DNA of 64,000 nucleotides from JAJEFO01 sp965221845 (lineage in GTDB: Bacteria; Pseudomonadota; Alphaproteobacteria; Rhodobacterales; Rhodobacteraceae): contig OZ244919.1 in the NCBI GenBank assembly GCA_965221845.1, forward strand, positions 744,001 to 808,000. Reading direction: 5' to 3'. Positions 38,423 through 46,638 of this stretch are shown here, piece after piece. The notes beneath the pieces were generated by a model. The model saw nothing but the letters and a program-made list of their open reading frames with translations, did no database searches and was not told the origin of the DNA. A program made the position numbers and the translations under genes. Numbering within the stretch: position 1 is the first letter of the stretch; each line of letters begins with the position of its first letter.

Positions 38423-39420
38423 CAGATTGCCCCGATCCGTGCGCGGTTGCCCTCGATCCAGGACGCCAGCTCGTCATTGGTCATCCAGTCGGCGTTGCTC
38501 TCGCTGGAATAGATGAACCCGTTGGCGACTTTCACGCCTTTCTTGATGCGGAAAGGGTCGGCCGACCAGTTGTGGATCGCGGGCAGCACCTTGAAGTGCC
38601 CGGGATATTCGTACGTGTGGGGCGCGTCTTCCACCCCGATCATCTGTTCGTGGACCTTCTCGCCCGGCCGGATGCCGATGATCTCGTGCCGCGCACTGGG
38701 CGCGATCACCCGGGCGATGTCCGTCACCCGCATCGACGGGATCTTCTTCACGTATATCTCGCCCCCAACCATGTCGGACAGCGCGTGAAACACAAGGTCC
38801 ACTCCCTGTTCCAGAGAGATCATGAAGCGCGTCATGCGGTCATCCGTGATCGGCAGGACGCCCTTGTCGCGAATGGACATGAAATACGGAATGACCGATC
38901 CTCGCGAGCCCATGACGTTGCCGTAGCGCACCACCGAAAACCGCGTGTCGTGCTCGCCCGCGTAGGAGTTGCCGGCGACAAACAGCTTGTCGGAGGCGAG
39001 CTTGGACGCGCCGTAGAGGTTCACCGGGCTCGACGCCTTGTCGGTCGAAAGCGCCACTACCTTCGTCACGCCCTTGTCGATGCAGGCGTCGATCAGGTTC
39101 ATCGCGCCGATGACGTTGGTCCGGATGCACTCGAAAGGGTTGTATTCGGCCGTCGGAACGATCTTGGTTGCGGCGGCATGCACGACGTAATCCACCCCGT
39201 CGAGCGCACGGTTCAGCCGGTCGCGATCGCGCACGTCGCCGATGAAGAAGCGCAGCCGGTTGTCGCCTTCGAACTGCCTGGCCATCTCCCATTGCTTCAT
39301 CTCGTCACGTGACAGGATGATCAGCTTGGCCGGATCCAGACGCTGCAGTGCCGCCGGGACGAATGCGTGCCCGAACGAGCCTGTGCCGCCGGTGATCAGG
39401 ATCTTGGGGTTTGGTTCCAT
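38422..39420 (-). CDS. pseB: UDP-GlcNAc 4,6-dehydratase/5-epimerase (PseB)
   Basis: 332-residue SDR-type dehydratase, first enzyme of pseudaminic acid synthesis. Rossmann motif KILITGGTGSFGHAFVPAAL, DYVVHAAATKIVPTAEYNPF, TDKASSPVNLYGASKLASDK (YxxxK catalytic pair), VVRYGNVMGSRGSVIPYF, and EIIGIRPGEKVHEQMI as in PseB/FlaA1. The frame is open far upstream, but homology begins at the ATG at 39420. It heads the minus-strand operon; pseC follows with a 1-bp overlap. No clear promoter boxes were found in the 65 bp separating it from the ImmA/IrrE-type gene, so the two may be cotranscribed. Confidence 0.92.
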   Translation of the reverse strand: MEPNPKILITGGTGSFGHAFVPAALQRLDPAKLIILSRDEMKQWEMARQFEGDNRLRFFIGDVRDRDRLNRALDGVDYVVHAAATKIVPTAEYNPFECIRTNVIGAMNLIDACIDKGVTKVVALSTDKASSPVNLYGASKLASDKLFVAGNSYAGEHDTRFSVVRYGNVMGSRGSVIPYFMSIRDKGVLPITDDRMTRFMISLEQGVDLVFHALSDMVGGEIYVKKIPSMRVTDIARVIAPSARHEIIGIRPGEKVHEQMIGVEDAPHTYEYPGHFKVLPAIHNWSADPFRIKKGVKVANGFIYSSESNADWMTNDELASWIEGNRARIGAI

Positions 39421-39485
39421 CAAGCCCTTTCGTCGGTCGAATGCGTGTCGGGCGCATGGCGTTCGTTGCAGCCGATGCAATGCCT

Positions 39486-41033
39486 CTACAAGTCTTGCGA
39501 TCGAGCGCCCAAAAGCCAATTCAACTGATCCGCACTGATGACATCCATGTTTGCAAGGTGCCGCTTCAGCGCAACCCTGCCGACCTTCAGCCTGTCCGCC
39601 AGCCTGCCCACCGCCCGCTTGAGTTCCTCCAGATCCGCTGCCGCTGGCAATCCGGCCCTCCGGGGCGGCATCAGCAGCATGGCCGCGAAAGCGTTTGCAC
39701 GCTGCTCGACCGATGGAGATGCCCATGGCGTGCTGCTATGTGCCAATGCCCGCGCAGAACCGCGATCAAAGAGGACATGGCACAGTTCATGTGCCAAGGT
39801 GAATCGCCTGCCACCCCTTGAAGAGTTTCTCAAGTCATCGAGGTTGATCAGAATCGTGGCCCGCAGGTCACCGCCAGCCAAGGCAACGCCTCGCGGCCCC
39901 TGCCTGCCCAGGCTGACTTCTCTCACGCGAATGCCCAGCGCGTCAAGCATTCGATCAAGATGCGTCATTGGCGCTTCGGGTTCAGGATCGATTTCATCCA
40001 AAACATCCAAGGCCAGCGCATACCCGTTGTGCCAAGGCGACGAGAGGTTCCACGCCGGGACATCCAGGGAGAGGTCTGGCAGTTGACTCACGTCATCCCC
40101 GGTGCCGCGAGCATTGAAGTACTCGCCCAAGAGAACCGCTGCCGCCTCGCTTGAAATCTCAGGCGACAGATCCCCGAACATGGCGACTTCAGGCGACAGG
40201 GTTCCCAGCCAAGCCTCGTCGCCGAATGCAAGCGGTCGCTTCAGCTTGTCGAGAGCCTCAAGGAATTTCTTCGTGAGAGCATTGGGTTCGGGGCCGGAAT
40301 CGAGATACCAGGACAGGGCGGACAACCCCGTGGCCTCGCGAGATGTCTCCTCCCAACCCTCCCGCAGCTCACGCACCCAGATCTCTTCGCTGGATTCCTG
40401 TTGGGAAAGGAACCACTGCAACGCCGAACGGAGGCACTCCGCGACAGCATCGACGGAGGCCCGTGCCACCCCGTCCTCTGCGACGAAGCGCGCTGCCATG
40501 GCTCCCGGCTGAACCCGGTCACCCCAGGAAAACTCCAGCTCATCTTCAATGCGTTGCACAAAGACGTCCGGCAGGATGCCTCCTTCGGAAGCGGCGCGCA
40601 AGGAATGACGACTGGCCCAGCACTGCCATGGACAAAACCGGTCAAGGTCATCGCCCGCGCTCTCGACCATCGCAAGATATGCCCCTCGCGCCGAACGAGG
40701 CATGCCGTCACCCATCCGGCCGCCTGGCGGCAACCGCCTTTCGTGAAGAAGCGGCATCCAGTTTTCGACCATCCATGCGAACAATGGCGCCAGAAACCAT
40801 CTCACCTGCCGGACTTCGACCGATCCCTCCTCGGTGTCCAGCCGGAGTTCGCACAGGTTCAGGCCGGAGACCCAAAGACGCCATTCACCCCAAGACCCGA
40901 TACAATCCTGCGGCTCTGGCCCGGTGACCCCGTCAGGAATCAGGCGAATTTCCAGGGCAAAGCTGGCCTTGTCCCCGAAAGTCTCGAATGAAGGGTTGAA
41001 ACTATCCGCCAACGTACCGGCCTCCGAACACAT
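39486..41033 (-). CDS. ImmA/IrrE-type zinc metallopeptidase with a large N-terminal domain
   Basis: 515 residues. The zinc-peptidase signature is in GRRFTLAHELCHVLFDRGS (H415, E416, H419), with the downstream Glu ligand in SPSVEQRANAFAAMLLMP (about E443). ImmA/IrrE peptidases cleave repressors or partner proteins in phage, ICE and stress regulation. The first 350 residues match no family I know, and no Xre-type DNA-binding domain is seen. The ATG at 41033 overlaps the end of the upstream 174-aa gene by 32 bp, so the two form a unit. It could be a defence or toxin-antitoxin-like system; function unknown. Confidence 0.7.
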   Translation of the reverse strand: MCSEAGTLADSFNPSFETFGDKASFALEIRLIPDGVTGPEPQDCIGSWGEWRLWVSGLNLCELRLDTEEGSVEVRQVRWFLAPLFAWMVENWMPLLHERRLPPGGRMGDGMPRSARGAYLAMVESAGDDLDRFCPWQCWASRHSLRAASEGGILPDVFVQRIEDELEFSWGDRVQPGAMAARFVAEDGVARASVDAVAECLRSALQWFLSQQESSEEIWVRELREGWEETSREATGLSALSWYLDSGPEPNALTKKFLEALDKLKRPLAFGDEAWLGTLSPEVAMFGDLSPEISSEAAAVLLGEYFNARGTGDDVSQLPDLSLDVPAWNLSSPWHNGYALALDVLDEIDPEPEAPMTHLDRMLDALGIRVREVSLGRQGPRGVALAGGDLRATILINLDDLRNSSRGGRRFTLAHELCHVLFDRGSARALAHSSTPWASPSVEQRANAFAAMLLMPPRRAGLPAAADLEELKRAVGRLADRLKVGRVALKRHLANMDVISADQLNWLLGARSQDL

Positions 41034-41526
41034 CCCGGACTTTACGACGAGTGGCGAAGGCACGAAGATCCCTGCCTTGAATCAGCCCTTCCTGCCGCCA
41101 CCGTCTCTTCAATTCCGGGTCCATCCTGTCCCAGGACTCGGGATACCCGTGCCACACCACGCCTTCATTCGTAGTCCGCGTCCTGCGCGCCACAAACCCG
41201 ACCCCATCGTGAGTCGCCTGCAAGGCGTTTCCGACCGGTTCCGCAGAATCCAGAATTTTCTGGGCAATCGCCGCACTCCACGGTGGGCACTTCACGCCCG
41301 GATTTTGGGCCGTGATCGGCTCGCAATGCCTTGGGCTTGCTTCATAGATTCGATTTTCGTCGCACATCGCAACCGACCTTGTGCCCGATGTCCAGCCCCC
41401 AAAGGCCCGTTCAGCAAGCAGAACGGGAAGATGGCCGCTTCCCGTGACCCTGATGCATCCGTCGGGCGCCGACAACGCATTTCCATCGGCGCGCTTAGCC
41501 GGAACTTCATCGTCAGGAATTCGCAA
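41002..41526 (-). CDS. Hypothetical 174-aa partner of the metallopeptidase
   Basis: No recognised family. The sequence is mixed-charge and without membrane segments; the C-terminal third (VVWHGYPESWDRMDPELKRR, LRAFATRRKVRDVFGG) looks like a compact domain with conserved Trp and Arg. Two Cys and His-containing segments (CDENRIYEASPRHCEP) could bind a metal. It overlaps the ImmA/IrrE-type gene by 32 bp, which implies coupled expression. By position it may be the protein cleaved or regulated by the peptidase. Start at the ATG at 41526 not confirmed by a strong ribosome binding site. Confidence 0.45.
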   Translation of the reverse strand: MRIPDDEVPAKRADGNALSAPDGCIRVTGSGHLPVLLAERAFGGWTSGTRSVAMCDENRIYEASPRHCEPITAQNPGVKCPPWSAAIAQKILDSAEPVGNALQATHDGVGFVARRTRTTNEGVVWHGYPESWDRMDPELKRRWRQEGLIQGRDLRAFATRRKVRDVFGGRYVGG

Positions 41527-41591
41527 AGCCCCTTGGAATCAGCGCGATCGCCGGTTCCGGGCGGGACTCTGCATGTAACAGCCCCTGCGTG

Positions 41592-43349
41592 TCAAGGCAG
41601 GCTCTTGGCGGGGTCGATCTCCAGCAGCTTGAAGGCGCGGCGCTGCAGCTCCGTCGGCGTCGCCAGCAGCGGGAAGGCGTGGTCCGGGCCGCCCGGCAGC
41701 GTCACCTCGTTGAGCGTCAGCGTGCCGAGGTCGGCGAGCAGGGTGCGCAGGCTGTGGACCGGCAGCCCGTCGGGGGTGCGCTTCGTGCCGGCCTTCGCGC
41801 GTGCCGAGACCTCGGCCCTCTCCACCGGCGAGTTCCGTTGCGCCCGGGCGCCCTCGCGGTCGTCGTCCTCGAACAGCATCGGCGCGAGGCGCCGGCGCAT
41901 GTGCCATTCCACGTGGCACGCGAGCATGCAGAGGAACACGTGCGCCTTCACGTGGTCGGCCGAGTACACGTGCACGGGACGGATGCGCAGGTCGGTCTTC
42001 GCGTTCCGGAACGCGCGCTCCACGCCCGCGAGCGACTTGCAATCCTCCACCGCCGCCTCCGCGCCGATGGAGGCGGCGTCCAGGCTGGTGCGGATGACGC
42101 AGACGCCGTCGAGCCGGGCCTCGGCGGCGATCCTGCCGGCGTTGCGCGCCCAGTCCATCCCCCCTTCGTGCACGGCGACGTCGAAGTGCTTCTCCACCTT
42201 GCGGCGGTTCGCCTCCCGCCCCAGCGCCTTGAGGGTCCGGTCGCGGTTCGCCGGCCCCGGCTTCCGCTGCGCGGCCGCCGCCGCGATGCCGGCGAGCGCC
42301 TCCTCCGTCGCCGCGAGCAGGTCCTCGCGCTTCCTGCGCCTTTCCTCTCGCAGCCGCGGGTTGAGGCAGACCATCAGCCGCTCGCCGGGGAAGTCCGGGC
42401 CCGTGACCTCCGCCACGGCGTCCGCGACCAGCGCCTCGGGCACGAGCGGGGCCGGCGCGCCCTCCGGGCCCGCCTTCAGCAGCTTGCGGATGTCGCCCGT
42501 CTTCAGCGCCGAGATCCAGTCGAGCCCCGCGGGTTCCAGGTCCTCGCGGATGCGCGCCGTCGTCAGCATGCCCCTGTCGCCCACCAGCGCGACGCGCCCG
42601 ATGCCGAAGCGCCTGCGGACCTTGCCGACCTGGGAGGCCACCGTGGAGGGGTCGGACGCGTTGCCCGCGAACACCTCCACCGCCACCGGGCAGCCGTCCG
42701 CGGCGCAGAGCAGGCCGTAGGTGACCTGCATCTTCCCCCGCTTGCCGTCCCGGTTGTGGCCGAAGGCCGCCAGCGGGCAGCAGCGTCCCTCCAGGTAGCT
42801 GGAGCTGACGTCGTACAGGATCAGCGTGTTCCCGCCCTTGAGGTGCCGGCTGGCGAGGCTCCGCTCGATCCAGGGCTGGCGCTCCAGCAGCCAGTCGAGC
42901 ATGGCGAGCACCTCGTTGCCCGTCACCTCCCCGAGGCCGAGCACGGCGCCGAGGCTGGTCGTCGCCGTCTCCGGCGACAGCGCCCTCGCGGTGGCGAGCT
43001 TTGAGGCCGGGTCGAGGGTCCGCGCGGCCACCGCGGCGAGCGCGAGGTCCCGCAGCCGCTCCTTGCTCCGCCCGAGGAGGCGCCGGAAGCCGAGGCGCCG
43101 CATTGTCCCCAGCACGGCGGCGACATGGCCGTGGGGCAGCGCGCGGCGGATGGCGACGGCGTCCCCGGGACGGGCGACGGCGACGCCGCCCCGGAACAGC
43201 GCCCTGACGCCGTCGACGACGTGGGGCGGCAGCCGGGTGAGGTTGGCGACGGTCCTCTTCCTGAGGCGCCCGTCCTCGCGCCAGGCCTCGCGGATGAGGA
43301 CCGTCGGCCTGCTCTTGCGGTTGGGGATGGTCTCGACATGAAACGACAT
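41592..43349 (-). CDS. IS1634-family transposase
   Basis: An uninterrupted 585-residue DDE transposase of the IS1634 family. Blocks: MSFHVETIPNRKSRPTVLIR at the start, NTLILYDVSSSYLEGRCCPL (first Asp), VALVGDRGMLTTARIREDL, DGVCVIRTSL, and a long C-terminal catalytic part with VERAFRNAKTDLRIRPVHV (Glu) and DHVKAHVFLCMLACHVEWHM. The ATG at 43349 is the family start; the frame continues upstream without homology. Exact IS ends were not identified. Full length and intact, so the element may be mobile. Confidence 0.88.
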   Translation of the reverse strand: MSFHVETIPNRKSRPTVLIREAWREDGRLRKRTVANLTRLPPHVVDGVRALFRGGVAVARPGDAVAIRRALPHGHVAAVLGTMRRLGFRRLLGRSKERLRDLALAAVAARTLDPASKLATARALSPETATTSLGAVLGLGEVTGNEVLAMLDWLLERQPWIERSLASRHLKGGNTLILYDVSSSYLEGRCCPLAAFGHNRDGKRGKMQVTYGLLCAADGCPVAVEVFAGNASDPSTVASQVGKVRRRFGIGRVALVGDRGMLTTARIREDLEPAGLDWISALKTGDIRKLLKAGPEGAPAPLVPEALVADAVAEVTGPDFPGERLMVCLNPRLREERRRKREDLLAATEEALAGIAAAAAQRKPGPANRDRTLKALGREANRRKVEKHFDVAVHEGGMDWARNAGRIAAEARLDGVCVIRTSLDAASIGAEAAVEDCKSLAGVERAFRNAKTDLRIRPVHVYSADHVKAHVFLCMLACHVEWHMRRRLAPMLFEDDDREGARAQRNSPVERAEVSARAKAGTKRTPDGLPVHSLRTLLADLGTLTLNEVTLPGGPDHAFPLLATPTELQRRAFKLLEIDPAKSLP

Positions 43350-43689
43350 GGAACGCCTGCATCATGAATGCTGCACCATACATGGGTAATATGGGCGCAT
43401 GATGTCAAGAGACATGTAACTCATGTCCCGGAATTTCTCCCGGCCGGACCCGGAAAGCCCGTGCAGGGTCAAGGGCTTGCGCCCATTCGGTCCCCTTCTG
43501 TTCTCCCTGAAGTTCAGCTTAGCCCAGGTCGCTTATCCAGGCAACACCCTCCCGCCTTGCCCGGGGCAGGTTGTAGACCAATTTCCTGACGTCAGGCGAC
43601 CATGGCCTGACCATCAAAGCTGGACTGCACCCCCCCCCCATCTTCTTGGTGGCAGTTAAGAAGTTGCGATCAATCGCCAGCTTGGCCAC
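43350..43689. other. Intergenic, contains a C9 run
   Basis: 340 bp holding the far end of the IS1634 element and a nine-C run at 43630-43638, upstream of the broken antitoxin gene. No gene recognised. Confidence 0.5.
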
Positions 43690-44000
43690 ATGAAATCCTT
43701 TGGCATCAAGGTCCTGAACAGAAACTTGAACGAATACGTCCGGCTTGCGGCGTCCGGCGAGACGTGTTGGTGACCGGCCGGACCCAGGTGGTCGCCGAAC
43801 TCGGCCCGCTCCGGGAGATCCGGAGCCCGATCCTCGCCGACGCCTTCCTGGCGGAAGCGGTTCGGTCCGGCGCACTGACGTCAGCCAAGCTGACCGCCTC
43901 GGAACCGCCGCCCAGGCCCAGGCCAGTCGCCATGCTGGAAGACGTCCTGGCCGATCCGGACGAGAGATGGCGCGAGCGGCGGTCTGCCTCGATTCGTCCG
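43690..44000 (+). pseudogene. Phd/VapB-type antitoxin, frameshifted
   Basis: The ATG at 43690 opens MKSFGIKVLNRNLNEYVRLA, the usual start of Phd/YefM-type antitoxins, but the frame stops after SGETCW. One missing G near 43762 (ACGTGTTGGTGACC) explains this: in the next frame the pattern continues VTGRTQVVAELGPLREI, PILADAFLAEAVRSGALTSA and LEDVLADPDE. A following frame at 43967 (MARAAVCLDSSVAMLRLARS) resembles the start of a PIN toxin but decays at once. The pair is dead. Reading is fairly clear for the antitoxin, weak for the toxin. Confidence 0.6.
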
Positions 44001-44460
44001 TCGCGATGTTGCGACTGGCTCGAAGCGCCCGGTCCATGCATGTTCGCCTGCAAGGCAAGATCGGCAGAATGGACCGCTCTTCATGCTGGCCGGGCAAGCG
44101 GTTTTCGCGCCGGGAATCCCGTGCCGTCCTGAATGGAAAGCGGCGGTTGCGTGCGGTGCCGCCCATGCTCATGTCATGGTGGAACAACTGGATGCGACGG
44201 GGCGAAGCAGTGTCGGGAAACGCCTCATTGGAAATCTCGAGGCGGGGTCGAACGACCATCTTCGGCAGATTGCCGTCGGCAGGTCATGACTTGGGCATGT
44301 CTTGCGCCTGGCCGGCTTGGCGTATAGCTCTTCTGGCAGTCGGCGCAACGTGGATCATGCCGGTCCCGGGCGTCCGGGCGCCGGGCTGGCGGAAGTCGCC
44401 CGGATCCGGGAGAGCGGCCAGCGAGCGAGCCGCTTCCTGCCCGGGCCAAGGAGGCGAAAG

Positions 44461-45284
44461 ATGAACGGAAGGCCAACGGAAAACGCCTGCCCTGATGAGA
44501 GCCCGTTGCCTGACATGGAAGCGATGCCGACAATGCAGCCAGCCAGAGAAGGCTTCATGGACGCCGACATGATCTCGTTCTGGCACAACCTGAGAGCTTG
44601 ACCTAAAATTCATGCCAAGACACTATATGTTGTGCTAAAATCCTTTGAATACGCCATTATGGAACTATATATGGAGTTTTAGGTCAAGCTCTGAAAGGAC
44701 CGTTGCAAGGTGACCTTCGTCTCTACGGAGGGACGGCGCTCGCATTGTATCTCGACCACCGGCAGTCCACGGACTTCCACTTCGTCACCCCGCTGCCCAT
44801 TGTCGATCCTGGTTTCGCACGAAGTCTCGGCTGGCTGAAGGATGGCCGTCTGAGCGGCGGACCCGGCATGGTCGATGCAAGGCTGCCAGGGCAAGGACGG
44901 CAGCTGCTGATCACGCTGATGGAGACAGGGGCTCTCGTTCCGGCACCTGTTCGTGATCCGGTCCTGGCTCCGAACGGGGTCGCGGTTGCGCATCCCTTCG
45001 ACCTCGTGATCGCGAAATCGCTGGCTTGCCTGTCCCGGAATGCAGAGAGGGACTATGTTGACCTCGCGTCGGCGACAGGGGCCTGGCCGTCGCTGAGCCG
45101 CGAGGCGGTGACGAGCATCGGGAAACAACCGATTGGCCGGGTGGCTGCATGCATCGGCGACCCGCCGCCTTCGGCTGCCGAAGCGCTCGGCCGCGCCGGG
45201 ACGGCGGCGCTTCGCGACTTTGCCGCCGCAGTCCTGGAAACGGCCGGACCCGCGGACGGACGCGGCATGGACGAACCGACATGA
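44461..45284 (+). pseudogene. AbiEii-like nucleotidyltransferase gene interrupted by a MITE
   Basis: The ATG at 44461 follows AAGGAGG. The N-terminus ends in DADMISFWHNL at the MITE (44594-44691). Removing the MITE and one TGA copy joins it in frame to KGPLQGDLRLYGGTALALYL and a 240-residue protein ending at 45284. The block GGTALALYLDHRQSTDFHF matches the AbiEii nucleotidyltransferase GG...R-x-S-x-D-x-D-F motif, with the second Asp replaced by His. AbiEii-type enzymes act as toxins in TA or abortive-infection systems. Here the MITE brings stops and a frame change, so only a truncated protein from an internal start could be made. Confidence 0.75.
44594..44691. mobile_element. MITE, copy 2 (98 bp)
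   Basis: Terminal repeats GAGCTTGACCTAAAA and complement, flanked by TGA on both sides (44591-44593, 44692-44694). The internal AT-rich sequence matches the reverse complement of MITE copy 1 almost throughout (shared CACTATATGTTGTGCT). Inserted in the nucleotidyltransferase gene. Confidence 0.9.
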
Positions 45285-45742
45285 CCGACAGCTGGTTCCG
45301 TCCCGAGGTTTCGGCCTGGCGGGGCACGCCGATCCCGTCCGTGTCCATGCCGCTTGATCCCACTTCCGGGCGGGTGAAGGTCGCCGAAGCCGTCTGGTGG
45401 AACGGCCCGGCCTGGACGATCTTGCGAAACGGGCCGCAGTTCGTTCGCCAAGTGCTTGATTTCGGGCATGACGAGGAGGTCGCGTTCATCCGCGCGGACG
45501 TCGGCCGGCGGGTCTGGGTGGCCGCCCTCCGGGGAGCCGTGGCGGGATCGATTTCCCGGGGCTCCTACATCCTCTGGTCGATCAAGCTTGGGCTTGCCGA
45601 CGCCGGCATGGAGTGCGACTGGCCGCGGGACGCCCATGTCCGCGACATCCGTCCGCTTGCCTTCGCGTCGCGCGAGGACCTCTACAGGCGGCACCGGCTC
45701 CGACGTGACCGCCGCCGCCGGACCTCGAGCGCCGAGGCATGA
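45281..45742 (+). CDS. Hypothetical 153-aa partner of the AbiEii-like protein
   Basis: Starts in an ATGA overlap with the nucleotidyltransferase gene, so the two were translated together. Unrecognised family. The middle is ordered (EAVWWNGPAWTILRNGPQFV, EEVAFIRADVGRRVWVAALR, SRGSYILWSIKLGLADAGME) and the tail is strongly basic (REDLYRRHRLRRDRRRR). In AbiE systems the antitoxin (AbiEi, a winged-helix protein) comes first; this one comes second and shows no such domain. It may be a different antitoxin or accessory protein. Intact, although its partner is interrupted. Confidence 0.5.
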   Translation: MTDSWFRPEVSAWRGTPIPSVSMPLDPTSGRVKVAEAVWWNGPAWTILRNGPQFVRQVLDFGHDEEVAFIRADVGRRVWVAALRGAVAGSISRGSYILWSIKLGLADAGMECDWPRDAHVRDIRPLAFASREDLYRRHRLRRDRRRRTSSAEA

Positions 45743-45849
45743 CAGGCGCGCCTCTTCCCGGCCGGCCCTGCGTGCCCTGACGGGACGTGGAGGACGGCCG
45801 CCTGCAGCCGGGCGCTTCCGCCCGCGTCGCAGCCCAGGCGGATCGTGCC

Positions 45850-46638
45850 TCACCAGGCCGAGTAGCCGCCGTCGACGCTCACGAGCTGCCCCGTCATGTA
45901 TCCCGCCGCTTCGGAGGCGAGGAACAGCATGACGCCGGCGATCTCGTCCGGCTGCGCCATGCGGCCCGCCATCACCAGTCCCGACACGCGGCGCTGGAAC
46001 TCTTCCGGGTGGCCGTTGAGCACCGCGCCCGGCGCGATCGTGTTCACGGTCGCCCGGCGGTCCGCCCAGTAGCCCGCGAGCCAGAGCGTCAGCCCGTGGA
46101 TGCCGGCCTTCGAGACGCCGTAGGCGGGGAAGTTCCCGAACGGCATGCCCTCGTAGATCCCGTGGTGCGGGCTCCTCAGCGCGTACATCGACGCTACGTT
46201 GATCAGCGTCGCCGGATACCGCCCCACGATGTCCCGGTCCATCTGCCGCGCCACCATGAAGGCGCCGGTGAGGTTGGTGCGGAGGGCCCTTTCGAAATCC
46301 TCGACCCGCGTGCTGGCGAGGTCCGGGAATTCCCGCCCTTCGCCCATCAGCATCTCGCCGGTGATGGCGGCGTTGTTGAGCACGACGTTCGGCTCCCAGC
46401 CGTCGTCCATCACGCGCCGGAAGATGCCCTCGACCGCCGCCTCGTCGGACACGTCAAGCTCGTAGAAGCGGAAGCCGGCGCTGTCGCCGTGCCGCTCCCT
46501 GAGCCTGTCCGCCCGCTCGCCCGGCAGGTCCGACGCCACGACCCGCGCGCCGGCCGCGAGCATCCGCGCCGCGTAGGCCGAGCCGAGCACGCCGCCCGAA
46601 CCGGTTATGAAGACCGTACGCCCGTCCAGGTCAGCCAT
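45850..46638 (-). CDS. SDR-family oxidoreductase in the nonulosonate locus
   Basis: 262-residue short-chain dehydrogenase with the cofactor motif TVFITGSGGVLGSAYAARML, NNAAITGEML, the catalytic YGVSK (FPAYGVSKAGIHGLTLWLAG) and a C-terminal QLVSVDGGYSAW. The family reduces or oxidises sugar keto groups with NAD(P). It overlaps the end of the cytidylyltransferase gene by 8 bp and is the last gene of a three-gene unit with the Gfo/Idh/MocA enzyme. SDR genes in this position in other nonulosonate loci are thought to act on sugar derivatives; the substrate here is unknown. Confidence 0.85.
   Translation of the reverse strand: MADLDGRTVFITGSGGVLGSAYAARMLAAGARVVASDLPGERADRLRERHGDSAGFRFYELDVSDEAAVEGIFRRVMDDGWEPNVVLNNAAITGEMLMGEGREFPDLASTRVEDFERALRTNLTGAFMVARQMDRDIVGRYPATLINVASMYALRSPHHGIYEGMPFGNFPAYGVSKAGIHGLTLWLAGYWADRRATVNTIAPGAVLNGHPEEFQRRVSGLVMAGRMAQPDEIAGVMLFLASEAAGYMTGQLVSVDGGYSAW

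Noticed and set aside
41539..43383. Alternative long frames overlapping the IS1634 transposase
   Set aside because: Only the frame 41592-43349 carries the DDE transposase motifs; the others are high-GC shadows.
43519..44259. Minus-strand open frame of 246 residues spanning a G9 run, a possible phase-variable gene
   Set aside because: It lies antisense to a clear Phd/VapB-type antitoxin remnant, and its own sequence matches no family.
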